This document shows, one piece after another, positions 47,101 to 54,932 of a stretch of 64,000 nt of DNA. The notes under the pieces are model-generated. The model was not told where the DNA came from. It worked only from the letters and a program-made list of their open reading frames with translations, and made no database searches. Both the position numbers and the translations under genes were made by a program. Within the stretch, counting starts at the first letter, position 1. Every line of letters begins with the position of its first letter. Source of the DNA: Shewanella sp. UCD-KL12 (GTDB lineage: Bacteria; Pseudomonadota; Gammaproteobacteria; Enterobacterales; Shewanellaceae); NCBI RefSeq assembly GCF_001957125.1, contig NZ_MPHJ01000001.1, forward strand, positions 482,407 to 546,406. Direction: 5' to 3'.

Positions 47101-49380
47101 AGCTTCTACACCATCTTTCGCTGGTGCTTTAGTTGCCATGGCATCGCCACGGGCAAAGGCTAGCTTGTAGTAATCTTCAGTAGAGATAGCGCCAGATGCG
47201 CAAAGGGCACTTAGCTCACCGAAGCTGTGACCTGCAACCATATCTGCATTGAAGCCCGCAGCGGTAAACAGCTCGTACTGACCCATAGAGAGAGCACCGA
47301 TTGCACTTTGTGCATTGGCGGTATTAGTCAAAATAGCTTCTTGAGCTTTAACATCATCTTTATTAAACACAGGCTTTGGATAAAGTGTCTGTGAAAGCGG
47401 AGTCTTGTCATTTGCGGCAAAGACTTTATCTGCAGTAACTAGCTGCTGACGCATCTCTGGGTAGTAACAAGCAAGGTCGCGACCCATGTTGAGGTACTGC
47501 GAGCCTTGGCCAGCAAATAGTGCGGCAACTTTACCTTCGATGGCGTTAGCGCGGTAGCTAGTGCCACCGGGTAGCTGCCAAGCGTCGTCTGTGCTGCTGG
47601 TTAGCTTTGCAATTGCTTGCTTGATCTGTGTTGCTAGCTCTTCGCCTGTATTAGCCACTAAGCCGATACGCGGTGCTTTGCTGTCAAGATCACGCAGTGC
47701 ATAGTTAGCAGCGCTGTCTTTAAGAATAAACTCAGCTGTTGACGATTGAGCAGCTAGCTTGTTTAGCTCAGCGATTAGCGCATCTTTTGACGCTGCGCTG
47801 ACTAGGAAGCTTTGGGCAACTTGGCGCTGACGGTACTTAGCTTTCTCGCTATCTAAACGGCTGTGCTCATTGTTGTACTCTTCTAGTACGAAGTGGAAGT
47901 TAGTGCCACCAAAACCAAATGAGCTGATACCCGCACGGCGCGGCGTGCCATCAACACGTGGTAACCAAGGGCGAGTCTCTGTGTTGAGATAAAACGGCGA
48001 GTTCTCGATATCTAGCTTAGGGCTAGGCTGGCTAACGTTAATCGTCGCCGGCAGTACTTTATGATGCAGTGCAAGCGCTGCCTTAATCAGACCTGCAGTA
48101 CCCGCTGTTGATTTAGTGTGACCAATTTGAGACTTAACCGAGCCGAGTGCAATATGTTGCTTAGTATCATTACCTTCGCTGAATACAGAGCAAAGACCTG
48201 CAAATTCAGCTGCATCACCTGCTGCAGTACCTGTACCATGAGCTTCGATAAGGCCAAGTGTATGCGGTGCAAATCCTGCGTCATCATAGGCGCGGTTTAG
48301 TGCTTTAGCTTGACCTTCTGGGCGAGGCGCATAGATAGACTTGAACTTACCATCAGATGAAGAGCCGATGCCTTTAATCACTGAGTAAATTCTGTCGCCA
48401 TCACGCTCAGCATCTTCAAGACGCTTCAACGCGATCATGCCGATACCTTCACCAATCATCATACCTTTTGAGTCGATATCGAATGGCTGAATAGTTTCAT
48501 TAGTCGTGAAAGCAGGTGTCTTTGAGAAGCTCATGTACATAGACGGTGAGTTATCGGTACACACACCACCTGTGATCATCATCTCTGAGCGACCTTCAAC
48601 CAGTTCGCTTAGCGCCATACGCATAGCGGCAAGTGAACCTGCACATGCTGCATCAACCACACAGTTCATACCACCTAAATCGAAACGGTTAGCGATACGG
48701 CCTGAGATAACGTTACCTAGAGAACCTGGGAACGAGTTCTCTTCCCAGTGAACATACTGGTCTTGGAACTTCTTGATTAGCATAGCGCTGTCTTCGTCAC
48801 TGATACCACTGTTAGCAAACACTTTCTTAAGAACTGGGTACTGAAGACGTGCTGTTAAACTATGGCTGATCTTTTGACCACCACCCACACCCAATGTGAT
48901 ACCAATCTTATCTCTGTCATAACCCTCTGGCAGCTTAGCGTCCGCTAATACCTCTTTAGCTACAATTAAAGACAGTAGCTGAGATGAATCCGTTAACTCC
49001 AAGATATTTGGTGGCAGACCAAACTCCATTGGATTGAAATCAACATCAGGCAGGAAACCACCGCGCTTACAATAACTCTTATCTGGTGTGCTCTTGTTGG
49101 CATCAAAATACTCTTCTGGCTTCCAGTGAGTCGATGGCAACTCTGTAATTGCATCGATTTTCTCGCTGATCAAGTCCCAGAATTTATTCAGGTAACGAGA
49201 GTTAGCAAAGATACTTGCCATACCGACAATGGCGATAGGCATATCTTTAAGGCGTTTATTCAGGCGGCTATCTTCAGCAGTATTAGTCGCTTGGGTTTCT
49301 TGCTGTTGCTTATCGTTTGCTGCAGGTTTCTTTCCCTTAGCTGACGATACTTTCTTTGAAGGTTTAGAGGTCTGGCTCAT
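41143..49380 (-). CDS. pfaA: PfaA, multidomain PUFA synthase KS-MAT-6xACP-KR-DH
   Basis: 2745-residue core subunit of the EPA synthase. Ketosynthase about 45-510, active Cys246 in VVDAACAGS. Malonyl-CoA acyltransferase about 620-930, Ser719 in GHSFGE. A linker holds a repeated VEKVVEVEK-type segment (about 1010-1045) and Pro/Ala-rich stretches. Six ACPs have phosphopantetheine serines at 1308, 1409, 1512, 1621, 1734 and 1828, all in LGIDSIKR. Ketoreductase about 2150-2380 (TGGAKGV). The C-terminal hot-dog DH-like domain has HRISGNPVLP near 2460. The start overlaps the pfaR stop (TAATG), with GGAG upstream. EPSA-type palindromes occur in several linkers. Confidence 0.96.
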   Translation of the reverse strand: MSQTSKPSKKVSSAKGKKPAANDKQQQETQATNTAEDSRLNKRLKDMPIAIVGMASIFANSRYLNKFWDLISEKIDAITELPSTHWKPEEYFDANKSTPDKSYCKRGGFLPDVDFNPMEFGLPPNILELTDSSQLLSLIVAKEVLADAKLPEGYDRDKIGITLGVGGGQKISHSLTARLQYPVLKKVFANSGISDEDSAMLIKKFQDQYVHWEENSFPGSLGNVISGRIANRFDLGGMNCVVDAACAGSLAAMRMALSELVEGRSEMMITGGVCTDNSPSMYMSFSKTPAFTTNETIQPFDIDSKGMMIGEGIGMIALKRLEDAERDGDRIYSVIKGIGSSSDGKFKSIYAPRPEGQAKALNRAYDDAGFAPHTLGLIEAHGTGTAAGDAAEFAGLCSVFSEGNDTKQHIALGSVKSQIGHTKSTAGTAGLIKAALALHHKVLPATINVSQPSPKLDIENSPFYLNTETRPWLPRVDGTPRRAGISSFGFGGTNFHFVLEEYNNEHSRLDSEKAKYRQRQVAQSFLVSAASKDALIAELNKLAAQSSTAEFILKDSAANYALRDLDSKAPRIGLVANTGEELATQIKQAIAKLTSSTDDAWQLPGGTSYRANAIEGKVAALFAGQGSQYLNMGRDLACYYPEMRQQLVTADKVFAANDKTPLSQTLYPKPVFNKDDVKAQEAILTNTANAQSAIGALSMGQYELFTAAGFNADMVAGHSFGELSALCASGAISTEDYYKLAFARGDAMATKAPAKDGVEADTGAMYAIITKDASDLETVEATIAKFDGVKVANYNAPTQSVIAGPTTSTADAAKALSEQGYKAINLPVSGAFHTELVGHAQAPFAKAIDGAKFNKPTRALYSNATGELYDNTAAKIKASFKKHMLQSVRFTAELEAMYDAGARVFVEFGPKNILQKLVQGTLAAKADVTAIAINPSPKGDSDLQLKQAAMQLAVAGIKLDNIDPYQADIAAPEKKSPMSISLNAVNHISKSTRAKMAKSLETGTVTSSTIVEEKIVEVEKVVEKVVEVEKVVEKIVEVEKIVEIAVPMTNTQVSNNQASNGQTPTAQNHSVAPSATREPSAALSVSNDALTNFFAAQQQAAELHQQFLEIPQQYGETFTTLMTEQTKLAGTGVAIPESLQRSMEQFHQLQAQTLQSHTQFLEMQAGSNTAALSMLNGTPSAAAPRVNAPIAQPAAAPVYVSAPVQAAPAPRVSAPVAKAPATPVAPAPVTKPVVKPVAKPEQTVSHQAASVQAVTVSPVAVAAPAAPAGLSAAKVQATMLEVVAEKTGYPTEMLELEMDMEADLGIDSIKRVEILGTVQDELPGLPELSPEDLAECRTLGEIVSYMNSMLPAEGSSAALAPQVTSPASNGLSAEKVQGTMMSVVAEKTGYPTEMLELQMDMEADLGIDSIKRVEILGTVQDELPGLPELSPEDLAECRTLGEIVTYMNSKLPASGTVTSVAAAPQAAAPVANGLSAEKVQATMMSVVAEKTGYPTEMLELEMDMEADLGIDSIKRVEILGTVQDELPGLPELNPEDLAECRTLGEIVSYMNSKLSTSDAAGASAEGAVPQVAATSGLSAETALSAQEVQSTMMSVVADKTGYPTEMLELSMDMEADLGIDSIKRVEILGTVQDELPGLPELNPEDLAECRTLGEIVTYMNSKLTHTSAAEGSANTSAAAAPAASAPQVAAPVTNDLSAEKVQATMMSVVADKTGYPTEMLELSMDMEADLGIDSIKRVEILGTVQDELPGLPELNPEDLAECRTLGEIVSYMNSKLTNTSAAAAPAMSGLSAEKVQGTMMSVVADKTGYPTEMLELSMDMEADLGIDSIKRVEILGTVQDELPGLPELNPEDLAECRTLGEIVSYMNSKLSTAGAAVSGAVKSVAETITSTLELPPHSEVALKKLKAADQINNCFAADASLVITDDGHNAGVLAEKLTKQGLKVAVIRLPEGAAQSPLSSDVASFQAKSLDESGINAVIAQIEQQLGQIGGFIHLQPESNSDNVADAVNLSSESFTHVSQAFLWAKLLQPKLNASSDKRRSFITVSRIDGGFGYLDTKQLQNAELNQAALAGLTKTLSHEWPTVFCRALDIATDLDATHLSDAITNELFDSETNLPEAGISLDAKGNLVRTTLIAGEANSKHAGSDLNSADKILVTGGAKGVTFECALALAKRTQSHFILAGRSELLAIPAWATGKQISELKPAAIAHIISTGSKPTPKQVEALVWTVKSSIEINTALNAFAEVGASAEYVSMDVTDTTAITAALKGRSNEITGLIHGAGVLADKHIQDKTIEELSRVYGTKVNGLKALLAALDSSKVKLLAMFSSAAGFYGNTGQSDYAMSNDILNKAALQFTARNPQAKVMSFNWGPWDGGMVTDALKKMFTERGVYVIPLKAGAELFATQLLSETGAQLLIGTSMQGGDGSSKDADGSSTQDASVKKLNAGEVQLASRPLAPVSLTRALTPNAMVFIQDHRISGNPVLPTVCAIQWMREAASEMLGAQVKVLDYKLLKGIIFDSKDVQEMTLELTPEPSAEVVNGEPSAALKMSALISSQGRPQYKATLAVSSETFATKSFDLTGEAVTTDAELYSNGTLFHGPRLQGIKQVFSFDDAGLLASCQLPQVDDSDCGQFVATQHIGGSQPFAEDLLLQAMLVWARLKYGAASLPSAIGEFISNKPLAFGDKAVLTLEVVKTSSRSLEANVALYHENGELSAMMKGAKVTISKKLNSAFLNESKEAALSATGGKS
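41158..41176. repeat. EPSA-type palindrome at the 3' end of pfaA
   Basis: Core GCGCTCAAGGCTGC, encoding part of KEAALSA just before the PfaA C-terminus. Confidence 0.55.
41750..41797. repeat. Two EPSA-type palindromes in pfaA DH region
   Basis: AGAGCCGCTGAAGGCTCGCC (41750-41769) and CTGCTGAAGGCTCTGGC (41781-41797) encode EPSAEVVNGEPSAALK in the C-terminal DH-like domain, giving two EPSA units nine residues apart. Confidence 0.7.
43770..45583 (-). repeat. Six tandem ACP-encoding repeats in pfaA
   Basis: Six units of about 280-340 bp, each coding a roughly 85-residue ACP plus linker. Units 1-3 carry VAEKTGY; units 4-6 carry VADKTGY and SMDMEAD. Units 1-2 have LSPEDL while 3-6 have LNPEDL. Linkers differ in length (94-113 residues between serines), so the ACP cores are homogenised while the linkers drift. 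Confidence 0.95.
44622..44640. repeat. EPSA-type palindrome in ACP3-ACP4 linker
   Basis: Core CGCGCTCAAGGCTGT encodes the ETALSAQ segment that precedes the fourth ACP. Confidence 0.5.
46133..46151. repeat. EPSA-type palindrome in pfaA linker
   Basis: AGAGCCGCTGATGGCTCTC encodes REPSAAL in the low-complexity linker between the MAT and the first ACP. Confidence 0.65.
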
Positions 49381-50237
49381 TATGAGTCTCCACTGGGTGC
49401 CTGATTAGGCGTCTTGTTGTTAGTCTCAACGTTTTCTGTGACATGCCCATGACTAAGCTTGGCACCAGGAAATCGTTGCAAAAAGGTGTGGTAGTTGCGA
49501 ACAAGCAACTTACGCAGATGAAACGGCCCATGCTTTAACACATAGGCGATGTATCGGTTTGTGGCTTGAGTATTGCCATCTTGATATATATCTAAGTAAA
49601 TCCAGTCACTGCTACGGTCTATACCCAGCAGTATTGAACTTGGTTTTTCGTCGGTAAGCTGAGGTGGGATAGTCAAAGAGACTACCTGCAGCACATCACT
49701 GTTATCATCTTCAGCAATGGTTTTGGCCAATGTGTCAGGGTGCAAGGTATAGGTTTCGATATTGCTGCCTTGCACAATCGGCAACTGGTTAAAATAACGC
49801 TCAGGTACCTGCGGGCTTTTGATATCGCCGACTTTAGATACACCATAACGTTTAAGGCATCTCGCTAAACCTGAACGTGAAACATTAGGGTTGATAAATT
49901 TCTGTGTCACTTTTAGCAGCTTATCTAACGGAGTTTTAAGCTGGTATCTCAGGCCTACCACTACATATTCTTGCAACGGGGTTAGCGTGGTATTTAGGTG
50001 ATGGGGGGTATTTGGCGTGTTTTCGACAGAGTCGCGCTTGCGCCACTTTCGCACAGTAGCCTCACTGATATTCAGCACCTTAGAAAGTTGACCCACTGTA
50101 AAGTCTGATTCTTGTATGAATCGACGCATCTCAGGAGTCGTAGTGGCATTGCTATGCCGAGTCTCTGTTGCTGTTTGCGTACGCTTAATCTGACTTTGGG
50201 TATCAGAGCTAAGATTTTTACGAGTATGCTCTACCAT
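49380..50237 (-). CDS. pfaR: PfaR, transcriptional regulator of pfa genes, transposase-derived
   Basis: 285 residues, at the standard position of PfaR upstream of pfaA. A helix-turn-helix lies at about 44-68 (TVGQLSKVLNISEATVRKW), then a second helical block (about 80-140: HHLNTTLTPLQEYVVV...NVSRSGLARCLKRYGVSK). Both closely resemble the N-terminus of IS481-type transposases. The C-terminal half (about 180-260: GIDRSSDWIYLDIYQD) resembles their integrase core, but positions I align with catalytic Asp are Val186 and Arg247. Likely a DNA-binding activator of the pfa operon. Its stop overlaps the pfaA start. The start has only a weak ribosome site. Confidence 0.82.
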   Translation of the reverse strand: MVEHTRKNLSSDTQSQIKRTQTATETRHSNATTTPEMRRFIQESDFTVGQLSKVLNISEATVRKWRKRDSVENTPNTPHHLNTTLTPLQEYVVVGLRYQLKTPLDKLLKVTQKFINPNVSRSGLARCLKRYGVSKVGDIKSPQVPERYFNQLPIVQGSNIETYTLHPDTLAKTIAEDDNSDVLQVVSLTIPPQLTDEKPSSILLGIDRSSDWIYLDIYQDGNTQATNRYIAYVLKHGPFHLRKLLVRNYHTFLQRFPGAKLSHGHVTENVETNNKTPNQAPSGDS

Positions 50238-50851
50238 TAAATTAGCGGTGTTCCGTTAATAATGTACTGGGACTAAATGCGATATTATGACTGGAGGACT
50301 CTGCAGAAGTTCCCATTCTATCGTGATTTAATCAGTATTGTTTGGCCAATGGTTGAGCACATTACCTGAGCTTGGATAGCAATACAATCACCTGGGACTG
50401 AATAGTGCCTCTTCAGACCAGTTTGAGCGTACGCGTGTATGTTTTTTATGATCTGCATTAACAAATCCAAACAAAGTGAGCACATAGTGAGCATGTTTGT
50501 TGGAAATGTGTCATGGGTTATATCTGTGCTGCGTAAACAGATTGGTATCTCTTGTTAATTAAAGCAGGCTTTAAGTGATAAACAGTCGGTCTTAAAACCA
50601 AGCTTGCTAGTGCTTAAGTCTTAATAAAAAGGTATTAGTAGTAAAATAAACTGTACATTTAATGTTTTTAGCGTGAAACCTCTAAGTTGAGATGTTTGCA
50701 AACTAACTGATAGTGTGTAAGTTTGTTGACTGTTAAACCTTTTCTATTGTGAGGCATGAGATAGATTCATTCAGCTAGGAATAGAGAAGTAGGACCGAGA
50801 ATTCATTTATATGGATTTAATTTAAGGAAGAGTTTAAATAAGGAGAAGTTA
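50238..50851. other. Divergent regulatory region upstream of pfaR
   Basis: 614 bp with no gene. It must contain the promoter of the pfaR-pfaABC(D) operon and that of the lipoprotein gene. AT-rich stretches occur at 50545-50700. I see no confident FadR, FabR, Fur or CRP site. Confidence 0.55.
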
Positions 50852-51151
50852 GTGTCTATATTAAAGTCCAACTTCATAAAATCAGGGGTTATGGCATCTA
50901 TTATCTTGGCTGTAACAGGATGCAGCTCGGTTGCTGATGAACCGATGACTGAAGAGCAACGATTATTGAAGGAAAAAAATGATAAAATCCTTGCTGAATC
51001 TGGTTATCGTTGTAAAAAAGTAAAGCAAACTGGCTCGAGTATTCCTAAGAGGATCTGCAATACAAGACAGCAACGTGAAGATCGAAAACAAGATGCTCAA
51101 AAAATGGTAGATGACATTGTTAATGGTGCGCCACCGCCACAGTCATTGTGA
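50852..51151 (+). CDS. Small lipoprotein
   Basis: 99 residues from a GTG start with a strong AAGGAGAA ribosome site. Signal peptide with lipobox VTGC (Cys 24: AVTGCSS). The mature part is charged and contains a Cys pair (RCKKVKQTGSSIPKRICN) that may form a disulfide, followed by a basic helix. Resembles many short Shewanella/Alteromonas conserved lipoproteins; function unknown. Confidence 0.68.
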   Translation: MSILKSNFIKSGVMASIILAVTGCSSVADEPMTEEQRLLKEKNDKILAESGYRCKKVKQTGSSIPKRICNTRQQREDRKQDAQKMVDDIVNGAPPPQSL

Positions 51152-51175
51152 TTACCTTTCTTGTTTCTTAACATG

Positions 51176-51212
51176 GCATAAAGATAAATAAGTCATCTAT
51201 TTATCTTTATGC
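51176..51212 (+). terminator. Hairpin after lipoprotein gene
   Basis: Perfect 15-bp AT-rich stem (51176-51190 with 51198-51212) around a 7-nt loop, 24 bp after the stop, followed by TTTATC. Probably a terminator. Confidence 0.65.
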
Positions 51213-51368
51213 TTTATCTATTTAGCCTTTTCTATTTAGATACAGGCCTGAAATCAGTCTATTAGATATTTGATGCTGCAGTTTTAATTCGCCCCAGTAA
51301 CTCCCATCTAGATTTGTTCATAAAAATGACTCAGGTCAAATAATGAGCAAGCCATCAAGTCTATACTT

Positions 51369-51687
51369 TTATTACCAATCAGTATAAAGATGTGATCGCT
51401 CAGCGAGAGTTTAGCGCTTCAGAGGCAAGGTTATTAATAGCTCCTGCATTAATGACATTCAGAACATCCATGTTCTTTGCAGCGAGTGAAGGGCATAGTT
51501 ATTCTACGTTCTAGCTCGTTAACACAGCATCTGACGTGCTAAAACTCGCCTTTCAGGAGTGTTTTTGACTGCCTACTTCTTCGTTGAATAGCTTCACAAG
51601 GGAATAACGATTCCATCAGCAATTCGCCTTGAATTAGTTGCCAAAATCACTCTGAGCAGTTCACTTTCTTATACTGATTGGTATAAG
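51369..51687. mobile_element. MITE-like element with ~40-bp terminal inverted repeats
   Basis: The left end (plus strand) reads TTACCAATCAGTATAAAGAT..GTGATC.GCTCAGCGAG; the right end (reverse complement) reads TACCAATCAGTATAAGAAAG.GAACTGCTCAGAG. They match over about 40 bp with few mismatches. The 320-bp interior has no ORF but has hairpins such as AGAACATCCATGTTCT. It looks like a non-autonomous, short inverted-repeat element. The rest of the 51152-51770 spacer holds only the terminator above and the EF-G ribosome site. Confidence 0.7.
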
Positions 51688-51770
51688 TCATTTGATTGAT
51701 CTCACCTATATGGGCTGGTTCTGTCTATTTATTGATAAGAGTTTGCCCTCATAAGCTACAGGAGTTGGTT

Positions 51771-53852
51771 ATGGCGGAGTTTCTTACGGAGCAGATCAGA
51801 AATATTGCAGTGTTAGGACATTCAGGGGCAGGAAAGTCGACCCTGATTGAGGCCTTGCTGTACAGGGCAAAAGCGATAACGCAAAAGGGCAGGGTGGATA
51901 GGGGCACAAATCATGCTGATTTCACTGCCCAAGAACAATCCCACCACCATAGCCTAGAACCTTCTTTTTTAAATCTTGATTTCAACCAACACCATATTAA
52001 TCTTATCGACACACCAGGTTTACCGGATCTCTTTGGCCGAGCGCTGCCGCCCTTACCTGGGGTTGAGTCAGTATTATTAGTCATTAATGCTACAAGCGGT
52101 ATTGAAACGATTACGCACAGAGCGTTTGAGGCAGCCAGAACTCAAGGCAAAGTGATTTTGATAGCAATCAACCACATTGATGGTAATCAAGAAAAACTGC
52201 CTGATCTGCTCGACGATATCCAAACTAAGTTTGGCGCTCGTTGCTTGCCGGTGAATCTACCGAGTGCATCACTTGATGACGTTGTAGATTGTTATTTGCA
52301 CTGTGCAGATAAAGTAGATAATCAAATAGCGCCTCTGTTTCACTCGGCAATAGCGGCTCGAGATGAGCTGATAGATACCGTGCTTGAGGAAGACGAAGCG
52401 TTAATGGAGCTATATCTGGAGCAAGGGGAGCTACTAAGCCCTGAACAGCTTCATGAGCCGTTGGAGCTTGCCCTGCGTATGGGGCATCTAGTGCCAGTAT
52501 GTTTTACCAGTGCAGAATCAGATGTTGGAATAGACGCATTATTAGAGGTGTTCACTAAGTTACTTCCTAACCCGCTAGAGGCTAATCCACCGCAGTTCGT
52601 TAATGGTTTTGGTGAAGCCATGGTGCCTGTCGATGTGACTCAAAAAGCCAATGACCATGTATTAGCCCATGTATTTTCTGTTTCCATCGATCCTTTTTTC
52701 GGCCGCATGGGGGTAATGAGGCTATATCAAGGCACTATGACGATAGGCATGAAACTATTTATTGGAGAGGGACGCAAGCCCGTTAAAGTCACTCATCTTT
52801 TTAAGCTACAAGGTGATAAACATGTCGGCATACCAAGGGCGGTACCAGGGGATATTATCGCACTAGCTAAAATAGATGAACTTGAGGTAGGCGCTGTGCT
52901 TCATGATAATCATGATGAAGATAAGTTTCATCTACCTGAAGTGAGTCTACCTCAGCCAATTTTTGCTTTGGCTGTTACGCCTAAGCGCCGCGGAGATGAG
53001 CATAAGATAGCTGAAGTACTCAATAAGTTAGTGGTAGAAGATCCTAGCTTGAACATATGCGGCTCTAGTTTGGGTAACGCAGGTTCAGGTCTTAGAGATA
53101 CTTTAGGGCAGACTGTACTTCAAGGGCAGGGAGAGCTTCACCTGCAAATAGCGATTGAGAAGGCCCATGACTTATTTCATGTGGATATGGATACGGACAA
53201 ACCCGCTGTTGCTTATAAAGAGACCATTACCGAACCTGGACAGGCGCGGTATCGACATAAGAAGCAATCGGGTGGTTCGGGTCAATTTGGTGAGGTAGAG
53301 CTAAGAATTGAGCCGCAATCAAGAGGATCTGGCTTTGAGTTTGTCAGCAAAGTGGTTGGTGGCTCAGTACCTGGCCAGTATATATCGGCGGTTGAAAAAG
53401 GAGTCAAAGAGGCTATGTTACATGGTCAACTCGCTGGATTTCCTATGCAGGATATCAAGGTGAGCTTACTTGACGGTAAGCACCACAGTGTTGATTCAAA
53501 AGAGATAGCGTTTGTGATGGCAGGTAAGAAAGCCTTCATCGAAGCAGTAAGTCAGGCTTCTCCAGTTATTTTAGAGCCCATAGTCGAGATGCAAATTTGT
53601 ATTTCGAGTGAGCACGTGGGAGATATAACTGGTGATATCAGTGCGCGCCGAGGCATGGTGTGTGGTACGAGTGCTATGGGTGAGCAGAAGATTGAAGTGA
53701 GTGTCGAGGCACCTCTGGCTTCAGTTGATGATTATTCCACGCGGCTTAAGTCATTGACCGGTGGAGACGGTCAATTTTCGATGGCGTTTAGCCGTTATGA
53801 CATTACGCCTGAGCATGTCCAACGACAGTTAGTGAAAGAGTTTTGTGTGTAA
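51771..53852 (+). CDS. EF-G-like translational GTPase
   Basis: 693 residues from ATG 51771, which has an AGGAG ribosome site; the frame is open 25 codons further upstream without one. Domains follow EF-G order: G domain (G1 GHSGAGKST, G3 DTPG), domain II near 310-400, then III, IV (ARYRHKKQSGGSGQFGEVEL) and V. The G4 motif reads NHID where canonical EF-G has NKxD, and switch I lacks the usual RGITI. These are marks of the divergent EF-G2-like paralogs, not the main elongation factor. Precise role unknown. Confidence 0.82.
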   Translation: MAEFLTEQIRNIAVLGHSGAGKSTLIEALLYRAKAITQKGRVDRGTNHADFTAQEQSHHHSLEPSFLNLDFNQHHINLIDTPGLPDLFGRALPPLPGVESVLLVINATSGIETITHRAFEAARTQGKVILIAINHIDGNQEKLPDLLDDIQTKFGARCLPVNLPSASLDDVVDCYLHCADKVDNQIAPLFHSAIAARDELIDTVLEEDEALMELYLEQGELLSPEQLHEPLELALRMGHLVPVCFTSAESDVGIDALLEVFTKLLPNPLEANPPQFVNGFGEAMVPVDVTQKANDHVLAHVFSVSIDPFFGRMGVMRLYQGTMTIGMKLFIGEGRKPVKVTHLFKLQGDKHVGIPRAVPGDIIALAKIDELEVGAVLHDNHDEDKFHLPEVSLPQPIFALAVTPKRRGDEHKIAEVLNKLVVEDPSLNICGSSLGNAGSGLRDTLGQTVLQGQGELHLQIAIEKAHDLFHVDMDTDKPAVAYKETITEPGQARYRHKKQSGGSGQFGEVELRIEPQSRGSGFEFVSKVVGGSVPGQYISAVEKGVKEAMLHGQLAGFPMQDIKVSLLDGKHHSVDSKEIAFVMAGKKAFIEAVSQASPVILEPIVEMQICISSEHVGDITGDISARRGMVCGTSAMGEQKIEVSVEAPLASVDDYSTRLKSLTGGDGQFSMAFSRYDITPEHVQRQLVKEFCV

Positions 53853-54047
53853 TTGTATTAACTCCTTTAGTGTTGCTGGGTAATGTCTTATAGCACTGCC
53901 CAGCTTAATATTTTTACATGCTATTCATCCTTTATCGTACGTAGATTTATATTATTCAAATCACTGTTTCGCTTTTTGTTCAATCGTTTATAGTAGCTAA
54001 TAGTTCGTTGATTGATTCAATCATCTACTGTGCTATGGGGACTTTAT

Positions 54048-54824
54048 ATGCGCGATTTATTGAACCTAAACGTTAGGCTTTATGCTGCTTTATTTCTGTT
54101 TGCTATTTACCTGTTTTCTGGGCTCGCAGAGGCTAAATCGGCATCTGAAATAGTGGCAGAGTCAGATAAACAGATGCGAGGAGATGCCAGCTATACAGTG
54201 GCGACTATGAATATTATTCGCCCCGATTGGACTCGCTCCATGAGCATGAAAAGCTGGACCAAGGGCCAAGACTTGTCACTGGTACTGGTGACAGCTCCTG
54301 CTAAAGATAAGGGGAGTGCATCGCTGAAACGTCAAAAAGAGATGTGGAACTGGATCCCAAGTATCGAACGTGTGATTAAAATAGCCCCATCGATGTTGAG
54401 TCAATCTTGGATGGGATCTGATTTTACCAATGATGATCTTATCAACCAGTCCTCTATCGTTGTGGATTATGACCATAAACTCATCGAGGAGCAGACTATT
54501 GATGGTGATGACAGCTATGTCATCGATGCCATTGCGAAAGCTGATGCGCCAGTGGTGTGGAGTAAAGTGAGATTATGGATCTCCAAAGAGAGTTACCTGC
54601 AGCGCAAGGTGGAGTTTTATGATGAGTTCGATGACTTAGTTAATACCATGGAGACTTTCGATGTAAAGCAGATGGGAGGCCGGTTAATCGCCACCCGCAT
54701 GACCATGACGCCAAAAGATAAGCCAGGCAATAGAACTGAGATGATCACCCATGAAGCCCAGTTCGATTTTGATATTGGTGATGCCTTCTTCTCGCAAAGT
54801 CAGATGAAAGCGTTAAGGGATTAA
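54048..54824 (+). CDS. LolA-like outer-membrane lipoprotein-sorting family protein
   Basis: 258 residues from ATG 54048 (GGGG site 7 bases upstream; the frame is open to 54012). Signal peptide ends near GLAEAKSA, so periplasmic. The beta-rich fold is of the LolA_like family (KQMRGDASYTVATMNI, MSMKSWTKGQD, VRLWISKESYLQRKVEFYD). These proteins carry lipids or lipoproteins between membranes. First gene of an operon with two permeases, an ATPase and a barrel, so it is probably the periplasmic carrier. Confidence 0.8.
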   Translation: MRDLLNLNVRLYAALFLFAIYLFSGLAEAKSASEIVAESDKQMRGDASYTVATMNIIRPDWTRSMSMKSWTKGQDLSLVLVTAPAKDKGSASLKRQKEMWNWIPSIERVIKIAPSMLSQSWMGSDFTNDDLINQSSIVVDYDHKLIEEQTIDGDDSYVIDAIAKADAPVVWSKVRLWISKESYLQRKVEFYDEFDDLVNTMETFDVKQMGGRLIATRMTMTPKDKPGNRTEMITHEAQFDFDIGDAFFSQSQMKALRD

Positions 54825-54834
54825 GGTTTTAGTC

Positions 54835-54869
54835 ACGAGCTACGAGCTACGAGCTACGAGCTACGAGCT
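54835..54869. repeat. Five ACGAGCT heptamer repeats
   Basis: Five exact ACGAGCT units head to tail between the LolA-like gene and the first permease. Together with CTCGTAG at 54908-54914 they can fold into a large hairpin. Confidence 0.85.
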
Positions 54870-54932
54870 TTACTCGCTACTCGCAGCTTTCTTAGCTCTA
54901 TCTTGTACTCGTAGCTGATGTTAGGGAGATCT

